Under the pieces are notes generated by a model that did no database searches, was not told the DNA's origin, and was given only the letters and a program-made list of their open reading frames with translations. From JABMQB01 sp964575025 (lineage in GTDB: Bacteria > Bacteroidota > Bacteroidia > Bacteroidales > Prolixibacteraceae): 64,000 bases of DNA. Below are positions 43,808-50,988 of this stretch, in pieces; the first letter of the stretch is position 1, and each line of letters opens with the position of its first letter. The position numbers and the translations under genes are program-made. The DNA lies in assembly GCA_964575025.1 (NCBI GenBank), contig CAZNPV010000001.1:1-64000 (forward strand), read 5' to 3'.

Positions 43808-43978
43808 TTATAAACTATTTAAGTTGGGAATGTTAAAATACCGGGGGTAAGCCATTTCATCACTATCGATATAGCCAAACGAAGTGGAAGGGAAAACCGG
43901 GGTGTTGGTACCACTGGTGTTTTCATCGAAAAAAGTTACGGCATGGACAGCAAGGCTTTCTGGTTTCATGTTTTTCAT
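43808..43978 (-). pseudogene. N-terminal remnant of a PLP trans-sulfuration gene
   Basis: About 56 codons (MKNMKPESLAVHAVTFFDENT... to PRYFNIPN) clearly homologous to residues 1-51 of the enzymes at 36905 and 55472, then cut off just after the YPRY motif. The catalytic lysine region is absent, so it is dead. It lies between the unit D receptor and leader C, the same place the intact gene has between unit C and leader B, so it marks a deletion or recombination join. Confidence 0.88.
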
Positions 43979-44117
43979 AGGTTTTGTTTTTTTTAATTGT
44001 GAAGCCCTCATTCAGATAATATGACTATGATAAAAAGAATTTTGGGTTATTTATGAAGAACTGTTTTTTAAAAGAGGCAGTCTTTTCAAGGTAAAGTAGG
44101 TTTGAATTTTGAAAAAA

Positions 44118-46466
44118 TCAGAACCTTATACTATAACTTACTGCCGGGATAATCGGCAAAAAACTGCTTTGATATAGTTCGGTTGTATAGTCGCCCCGCC
44201 ATGGTTTGCGTTCTTTATAAAAATAATAATGAGGATTTTGCCTGTTGTAAACATTATAAATGCCAATTGTCCACGTTCGTTCCGTACCATATTTTTTTAT
44301 TGTACGTGTGAATCCAATATCAAGTTTATGGTAATCTTTCATGCGGAATGAATTTTTGCTGCCATAATACTCACCTGTTCCTTCAAAAGTGTAATAATCG
44401 GCTGAATTGAGAGGAACTTCACCAACCGTTATTACATTCATTTTTCCGAGTGCAAGTGTTATTGGATATCCTGATCCGTAAATCCAAGTTGTTGAAAAAT
44501 TCCAAATTTCATTTAATGGTAGATTTATTACAATATTAAAATCGTGCCTGCGGTCGTATTTAAACGGATACTTTTTACCGAAGTTAATGTTTTCAAATTG
44601 GCGGTCCGATTTTGCCAGAGTATAACTCATCCAGCCTGTAAATTTTCCGGTCTTTTTCCGAAGGAACAATTCAATTCCTTTTGAAGTTCCTAATCCGTTT
44701 TTTTCAATACGGTCTTGCCAGTCAACAGCACTTCCCTGAAAAACTTCACCTTCTTTAAAACTTAATAGATTATTCATTTTTTTATAATACAAATCAACTC
44801 CAGCTTCATAATATTTATTGTTTTTTTCTATTCCGATTGAAACCTGTTTTGATAATCCAGGCGGGACTTTAGCTGTTGCCGGAACCCAGAAGTCGGTTGA
44901 AAAACCTGCTGTAGGATTGGAAAGCATATTTACAAACTGGTGCATTTGGGTGTAAGAAGTTTTTAGGCTAAATCCTTTAAATAAAATATAGCCGGCAGAA
45001 ATACGTGGTTCAAAATAAATATAGTTTTTACTTTTAACTAAAAAGTGTGATAGCCTTCCACCGATATTTAAATTGGTCTTTTTAAAGTTTATCAGGTTTT
45101 CAAAATACAGGTATTGTTCGAGGGCTTTAACTGAATTACTCCCATAAGTGCTGTCGATATAAGTTTGCCCCTGGTCAGTATTAATGGCTTTATTTATTCC
45201 CGGATCAAATGAATGTATTGTTATTCCAGCCCCAGCCAGTAATTTGTAGGAATTATTAATAAAGTATTCAAAATCACTGTTTGTACCATAATCATAAATC
45301 CGGCTTTTAAAAAATGAGTTTAACTCAATATTTTCTTTTTTATCTTTATAAAAATCATCGTCTTTAAAACGGTATTTAGTAAATGAAATACGGGTTTCGC
45401 TAATCAAACCGGGTTTGTACGTATGATTCCAACGGGCTACCGTAAGCAAATTCCCCCATTTTACTTTTTGGTGGGCTTTTATCTCCGGACCCAAAAATTC
45501 ATCTTTGTATTTTAATGTCAGCCTGTCATCGCCTGAATAGAGGCTAAAAAATAGTTTATCTTTTTCAGTTATTTGAAGGGATAATTTTGAGTTTAAATCA
45601 TAGAAATTATATCCGATAGAGGCGCCATTTGTAACAGCATAGGATAAGGGCCGCATAAATAGGTCGAGCCATACTCGCCGATATGAAATAAAGTAAGAAC
45701 CTTTGCCCTTTAGAACCGGGCCTTGTTTGCTAAACCTCCCCGACATGATGCCAATGCTGATAAATGTATGTTCCTTGTTTTTATCTCCTTCTTTCATTTG
45801 TACATCTAATACAGAAGAAAGCCTGCTACCAAAACGAGCAGGGAATCCACCTTTATAAAGTTTGAAATTTTTTACAGCCTCAGGATCAAAGATGGAAGCA
45901 AATCCACCAATGTGATTTACATAATATAGTGGCGATCCATCAAGGGTAATCAGGTTTTGCCCCGGTCCGCCTCCTCTGACAAACATCCCCGCTTTGCCTT
46001 CACTTCCACCCTGAACGCCTGGAAGAAGTTGATAGGTTCGCATTAAATCTACCTCAGCTAAAAGTGAAGGCATTTGTTTTATTTCAAGTATAGGTATCTC
46101 AGTTATGTTTGCACCCGATTGTTTTTCAGAAAAAACAGGGGCTGTAATTGTTATTTCATTTAATTCTAATCCCGGATTAAGATAAAAATTTATTAATTGT
46201 GATTCCCCTGTGTTAAAACTTTCTGTTAAAGTTTGATATCCAATGAATGAAGCAATTATTTGAACTATTCCTGGTTCGTCAAGTTGTAAAGTAAAATACC
46301 CAATGTTATTAGTAGCAATACCGTATGCAGTTCCGGTAATATAAACATTGGCACCGATTAACGGTTCATCGGTTAATTTGTCTTTTACAAATCCATGAAT
46401 CTTAGTCTGGGGGAAAGTGGTTAAACTATAAAACAATAAAAACAATATGGCAAAAGCTTTTCTCAA
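44118..46466 (-). CDS. TonB-dependent receptor (unit D)
   Basis: 782 aa. CarboxypepD_reg-like domain (IHGFVKDKLTDEPLIGANVYI), plug (MFVRGGGPGQNLITLDGSPLYYVNHIGGF, FPARFGSRLSSVLDVQMKEG) and barrel ending AVSYSIRF. It is related to, but clearly different from, the A/C and B receptors. It follows the DUF4249 gene by 5 bases. Confidence 0.93.
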   Translation of the reverse strand: MRKAFAILFLLFYSLTTFPQTKIHGFVKDKLTDEPLIGANVYITGTAYGIATNNIGYFTLQLDEPGIVQIIASFIGYQTLTESFNTGESQLINFYLNPGLELNEITITAPVFSEKQSGANITEIPILEIKQMPSLLAEVDLMRTYQLLPGVQGGSEGKAGMFVRGGGPGQNLITLDGSPLYYVNHIGGFASIFDPEAVKNFKLYKGGFPARFGSRLSSVLDVQMKEGDKNKEHTFISIGIMSGRFSKQGPVLKGKGSYFISYRRVWLDLFMRPLSYAVTNGASIGYNFYDLNSKLSLQITEKDKLFFSLYSGDDRLTLKYKDEFLGPEIKAHQKVKWGNLLTVARWNHTYKPGLISETRISFTKYRFKDDDFYKDKKENIELNSFFKSRIYDYGTNSDFEYFINNSYKLLAGAGITIHSFDPGINKAINTDQGQTYIDSTYGSNSVKALEQYLYFENLINFKKTNLNIGGRLSHFLVKSKNYIYFEPRISAGYILFKGFSLKTSYTQMHQFVNMLSNPTAGFSTDFWVPATAKVPPGLSKQVSIGIEKNNKYYEAGVDLYYKKMNNLLSFKEGEVFQGSAVDWQDRIEKNGLGTSKGIELFLRKKTGKFTGWMSYTLAKSDRQFENINFGKKYPFKYDRRHDFNIVINLPLNEIWNFSTTWIYGSGYPITLALGKMNVITVGEVPLNSADYYTFEGTGEYYGSKNSFRMKDYHKLDIGFTRTIKKYGTERTWTIGIYNVYNRQNPHYYFYKERKPWRGDYTTELYQSSFLPIIPAVSYSIRF

Positions 46467-46471
46467 AATAA

Positions 46472-47374
46472 TCAGTTTTCAGCAATTGTTAAGTCGAAAA
46501 TATCCCGTTGATATCCTGCGAAAATTCCTAATCCGTTTTCAATGTTGGAATATAATTGCACAGGATCATATGGTTTGAAAGGGTCCTGATATGAATAAGG
46601 CTCATGCTTAATTAAACGTTTCCGATAGAGATAATAATCTTCAGTGCCAGTTTCCAGTATTATCCTAAGATGGTCTTCAATATCATAATAAGTATTTATT
46701 AGTAAGTTGTAAGTTTTATTTTTGAATAGTGCATCATTAAAAACCAAATAATTTGGATATTCATCATTGAAAGTACCTTCAGCAACGATGGCTGGATCCT
46801 GGCTGAAAAGTTCGATTGGATACCAAACAGGGATGTATTCCCAAAAGTCCATAGTTTCATTATAAACACCCTTTTCCCAAATATTAAAAACCTGAATAGA
46901 ATAGAAATCAGCACTATCAATATCGTTAAAGGAAATAATTAATTGATCATAGGAGTCACCTTCTCCATCAATCCCGGCTTCTAATTTGTATGTACAATTG
47001 TTAATTGGCACCTTTAAGGGTAGGTTATCTGTGGCAATGGCAGTGGGGTATCCTGGAACTTCTACTTCAATTTTATAAATATGACCCCTTTTCGGGATAA
47101 TAGAAGAATTTGTATAAATACTATCGCTTATATGATTTAGCTGCCCTAATAAATTATTGTTCTCAAAAATTAAAACCTGTGCATTGTCAATGTTACGATT
47201 CGAGAGGTCGGGATATTCGACAAGTCTGCTAACATTTACTTTAAAAGGTTCATTTTCTGTAAAGAAACAGTTTACAACTAATTGGACAGGCAGATCCTCT
47301 ACATCTAATTCAACTACTTTTATACAGCTTGATAAGAGGACAAAAAACATCAACATTGAAAGAGGTCGATTCAT
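46472..47374 (-). CDS. DUF4249 lipoprotein (unit D)
   Basis: 300 aa, lipobox VLLSSC (Cys17), then the DUF4249 pattern (DLPVQLVVNCFFTENEPFKVNVS; YDPVQLYSNIENGLGIFAGY). The gene is intact, but an IS element lies 46 bases upstream of its start, between it and the lipoprotein gene, so expression from leader D may be cut off. Confidence 0.88.
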   Translation of the reverse strand: MNRPLSMLMFFVLLSSCIKVVELDVEDLPVQLVVNCFFTENEPFKVNVSRLVEYPDLSNRNIDNAQVLIFENNNLLGQLNHISDSIYTNSSIIPKRGHIYKIEVEVPGYPTAIATDNLPLKVPINNCTYKLEAGIDGEGDSYDQLIISFNDIDSADFYSIQVFNIWEKGVYNETMDFWEYIPVWYPIELFSQDPAIVAEGTFNDEYPNYLVFNDALFKNKTYNLLINTYYDIEDHLRIILETGTEDYYLYRKRLIKHEPYSYQDPFKPYDPVQLYSNIENGLGIFAGYQRDIFDLTIAEN

Positions 47375-47420
47375 TGGAAAAGATTGAAATATAGAATAGA
47401 CAATATTTATAATTAAATTA

Positions 47421-49288
47421 TGAGCCCACTCCGAAAAGTCAGAGTGGCAGTTAATAATTCATTTAATTCAAAATGTTGACAAGTTTGTTGATAATTATTT
47501 TTAATCAATGCGTTGTTATTCAGTTGTATATGTTGTTAATTAAGTAAATATCAATTATATTACATGGCTGTAATCAATCTTCATAGCCGTATGTTTAGAA
47601 AATCAAATAAGGATTCTCAGATAAACCTTTTCGGGGGCATTCCTGCAGTGCTTGATGGAAAATCCAAGAAGCAGTTTGATGATATATCTGCCTGGCACAA
47701 CCAGTTCCGCAGTCAGATTATTTCCCGGATAGACGAGTCCCCTTATAAGGTACTCTTCAGCGAGAGGATGGGTGCACCTAACGCATCGGTTTCGCTTCTG
47801 CTTGGTATGATGATATTAAAAGAAGCCATGAACTGGAGCGACTTGCAGCTCTTTGAACAATGCAGATTCAACATATTGGTCCGCAGTGCATTAGGGCTGT
47901 ATAATCTAACTGATGATCTTCCTGCAGAATCAACTTATTATCTTCTTCGCAAACGTATCCATGAGCATTACAGAAAAAAGGGAGAGGATCTTTTTGGCAT
48001 TACCTTCAACCAGATCACCCGTGACCAGATAAGTGAGTTCAATGTACACGGGAAAAGCATTCGCATGGACAGTAAATTAATCGGCAGTAATATTGCTTTT
48101 TATTCCCGTTATGAAATCATCCATCAGAGCTTAACCCTTTTTTACAAGTCGCTCAGCAAGCAGGAGCTGAATAAAATCCCGACATCAGGTAAAGATCAAT
48201 TAAGGCAGCTTATGGAAGAAGAACCGCAAAAGACGATTTACCGCAGCACCAGGGATGAAGTTAAATCCCGCATGCAACAAATTGGTGTACTGATACATAA
48301 GCTCCTAAGGCTTTTTGACGGGAATTCCGGTGATCCATTCCAACTTCTCAGGCGTGTTTTTGAAGAACAATATAAAGTGATTGAAGAATAAAAATTGAAC
48401 TTCGTCCCAAAGAAGAGATCACTTCCGACAGTCTGCAGTCTCCTCATGACCCGGATGGAGCCTACCGTCAAAAAGGTGAACAAAAAGTAAAAGGTTACAG
48501 TACCAATGTTACCGAAACTGCATCAGACGGCCCCTTGGATTTGATCACAAATATAGATGTAAGGCCTGCCAATACTCCTGATACTGAATTTGTCCAGCCA
48601 GCAATAGAGGCAACAACTCAGGTTACCGGGCAGGCAGTTGAAACAGTATATGCTGACGATGCTTATCAAAGTCCTGTAAATGATCCCTTTTGTGAAGATA
48701 TAGACATGGTCTATACTGGCATGCAAGGTCCCCCGTCAAGATATCAGCTTGAGATGGAAGCCGACGGGCTTCATGTTACGGACATGTCAACAGGCCAAAC
48801 TCAAATAGCATCACCTGTAAAAAAATGCAAAAACAGCAAAGAAGACAGGTGGCATATTCTAACTGAAAAAGGCAAAAAATATTTTGGCCAAAATCAGATA
48901 AGGGCATCACAGTTGCGAAAGAAAATGCACCAGCGTCCAATCGAGGAGCTTCGAAAACGAAACAATGTTGAAGCGACCATTTTTCATTTGGCATGTACGC
49001 TTCACAACAAAAAAACCAAATACAGAGGCATCTTCAAACAACAATTATGGGCCGACTGTAGAGGCCTGTGGATAAACCTTGTAAGAATCATCAAATTTAC
49101 ACAACAAACATGTCAAGGAACGTTTCAGACTCTAAAAAATCAGGTCAATTCTCTTCTTTTTAGGCCAATTTCTTCAGCCATGAACGTTTTTAAAGTAAAA
49201 ATTGACTTGAATGTGGTCATATATGTATTTTTATTAGTCTTTATGAAATTTATTAATTTTTAAATATCCACTTTATGGAGTGGGCTCA
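47421..49288. mobile_element. IS1182-family-like insertion sequence in unit D
   Basis: Bounded by inverted repeats TGAGCCCACTCC (47421-47432) and GGAGTGGGCTCA (49277-49288), with further partial matches inward. ATTA directly flanks both ends and may be the target duplication. The 1.87-kb element carries one transposase gene, which is frameshifted. It sits where units A-C have a barrel gene. Confidence 0.88.
47564..49263 (+). pseudogene. IS1182-type DDE transposase, frameshifted
   Basis: The first part (47564-48391, 275 codons) has the N-terminal IS1182 features (RSALGLYNLTDDLPAESTYY, VHGKSIRMDSKLIGSN). It stops at a TAA, and the protein resumes in the -1 frame from about 48388 (IELRPKEEITSDSLQSP... 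then VYADDAYQSP and a C-terminal domain) to 49263. The break lies at an A-rich spot (GAATAAAAATTG). A programmed -1 shift is possible, but no standard A AAA AAG slippery site is present, so an inactivating indel or sequencing error is more likely. Confidence 0.82.
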
Positions 49289-49303
49289 ATTATCAAAGTA
49301 AAT

Positions 49304-49329
49304 AATCACCTCGATTTAACGAGGTGATT
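49304..49329 (-). promoter_or_regulatory. Intercistronic hairpin after the unit D lipoprotein gene
   Basis: AATCACCTCG / CGAGGTGATT, 10 bp perfect and extendable, 6 bases after the lipoprotein stop. It was kept although an IS now lies 15 bases further on. Confidence 0.75.
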
Positions 49330-49335
49330 AAAAAA

Positions 49336-50310
49336 TTAATATTGGTGACATTCAATCATTAGGTTGTCATAATAATGAACAATTTCATAATTTTCAACTA
49401 CACTCATAGTAAAATCTACATCTAATCTAAATCCTTTTAAACGTCTTGTGTGACTCCATGCTGTAATTTTAAAGTTGTAATTATTACTACTTTCATCAAA
49501 AATAATATTATTTTGTTTTCCTATACGTCTGTAAAAACATCTTGATGTAATAGTAGTTCCTCTATATCTTGGAGGAACTATTCCCAAGGGCGAATTGACC
49601 GTCTTCATATTAAAACCAATTTGATCATCATAATCTATTATTTTCATTTGTGCCACTAAGGAATTATATATTCCATATTTATTATAATCAACTTTTAAAT
49701 ATATTAATCCTTCACCACCTGGTGAATACATGTGTTCTGCTTTTTCTTGCCCACAATAACCTGAAATACTTTTTAGCTCTTCCTCACTTTTTAATATAGC
49801 AAAAATGTCATCATCAAAACTAAAATTAAGCATATCATATCTATTTAGATCACTACTCTTTAAATTGCAATTTTCATCTATAAAATAGGTATTAACACTT
49901 TTTGAATTAATATCAATTGTAAATAAATAGTGTTCGACAATTATTTGCATTTCAGGATTAATTAAAGTAGCAAAAACCTCATCATTTATTAAACACTCCT
50001 TTTTATTATACAGACAGTTGGTTTTATAAGATATGAATCCAATTTCATTTTCAAAATTTGTATAGTCTTCATAATCCAGATTCGTTAGAATATCAATACA
50101 TTTTTGGTAGTCCTCTTCAGTCTCAAAAACCAGCCGGTTATTTTCTACCGAAAAGGCAATATCATTTAATCCTACAAACATGGGGTTGGTAACCACTTCC
50201 TGTGGTTGATCACCATCAGTCATCTGACTGATAATAGGATCATCTTTCTGGCATCCATTAAAAATAGTTAATAACAGTACTACCATAAATAACTTAATTA
50301 AATTTTTCAT
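49336..50310 (-). CDS. Surface-type lipoprotein with constant N-terminus (unit D)
   Basis: 324 aa. Signal peptide, lipobox Cys20 and QKDD identical to units A and C; the constant part extends to NRLVFE with a few silent base changes in its distal half. The ectodomain is divergent, sharing LINPEMQIIVEHYLF and YNSLVAQMKI with the others. It is the first gene of unit D, after a leader without the 111-bp element. Confidence 0.85.
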   Translation of the reverse strand: MKNLIKLFMVVLLLTIFNGCQKDDPIISQMTDGDQPQEVVTNPMFVGLNDIAFSVENNRLVFETEEDYQKCIDILTNLDYEDYTNFENEIGFISYKTNCLYNKKECLINDEVFATLINPEMQIIVEHYLFTIDINSKSVNTYFIDENCNLKSSDLNRYDMLNFSFDDDIFAILKSEEELKSISGYCGQEKAEHMYSPGGEGLIYLKVDYNKYGIYNSLVAQMKIIDYDDQIGFNMKTVNSPLGIVPPRYRGTTITSRCFYRRIGKQNNIIFDESSNNYNFKITAWSHTRRLKGFRLDVDFTMSVVENYEIVHYYDNLMIECHQY

Positions 50311-50508
50311 TTCTTTGTACAGTTTTATGGAATGGGGAGTTGCTGCTCCCCACTCCGGTTAGTAAAACATTCTTGCAACCCGGTTCTTTACAAAGGGCTG
50401 GGTTGCTTCTAACCCTTGAAATTATATAGGTATCATTCAAGAAACATTTGCTATAGTTTTTGATGTCTCTGGGAAAAGGCGGGGGCCTTTGGCCAGAGGG
50501 TTAAATGT
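50311..50508 (-). promoter_or_regulatory. Leader of unit D, lacking the 111-bp element
   Basis: Matches the proximal and distal parts of leaders A-C (GGGGAG / CTCCCC and GCAACCC / GGGTTGC hairpins kept) but reads straight through the insertion point as CCCTTGAAATTATATAG. It therefore shows the state before insertion or after precise loss. The remaining gap up to 50682 contains only the terminator at 50641. Confidence 0.75.
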
Positions 50509-50640
50509 TTTTTACGTCTTAAAAGTTACAAAAAAGAAAGGTAAGAAAGGACACTAAGAATGTTAAAAAATAAATGGGGGGGGGTAATTTGGAAAGGTTA
50601 TAAATAAAACTGAGCGGATGGAATTCTTTGAAAATGAGCT

Positions 50641-50673
50641 AAAGAACCGGCCTCTTCAAAAACCGGTTCTTTT
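50641..50673. terminator. Terminator after barrel fragment
   Basis: AAAGAACCGG / CCGGTTCTTT hairpin with T-runs, related in sequence to the terminator closing unit A (24571-24603). Confidence 0.8.
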
Positions 50674-50682
50674 AATACAAAA

Positions 50683-50985
50683 TTATTTTTCCCTTTTTGT
50701 GTTGATATTATAGTTCAGGCTTAATCCAACATTTAGCGGGGAACAGGGAAGCTTTTTATCTCTGTTTTTAAATTGATAGAACCAAAGCCCGTTCACTTTA
50801 AAGTTCAGTTTTAATTTTTCACCGCCAAGCCGGGCAAAAATGCCGGGTTCAACAACAAAACTGTAATCTCTGTAAACCGGGAACGGACCATTCCCGTGAT
50901 TATAAACATCGAAATAACACAAAAGGTAAACCGAGAACACTTTTTGCTCAGTAAAACCCTCATAATCAAAAAGTTTTGATGTGGT
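50683..50985 (-). pseudogene. C-terminal fragment of an outer-membrane protein
   Basis: About 100 codons open from just after the GH5 stop codon (KTTSKLFDYEGFTEQKVFSVYLL...), ending PLNVGLSLNYNI plus a short basic tail, like the last strands of a barrel. There is no signal peptide or credible start (a GTG at 50938-50940 at best). I read it as the tail of a gene whose front was lost when the GH5 gene was joined to it. Confidence 0.55.
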
Positions 50986-50988
50986 TTT

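Noticed and set aside
48380..48400. Programmed -1 frameshift in the IS transposase
   Set aside because: No canonical heptamer is present at the junction, so I list it as a pseudogene and leave the possibility open.
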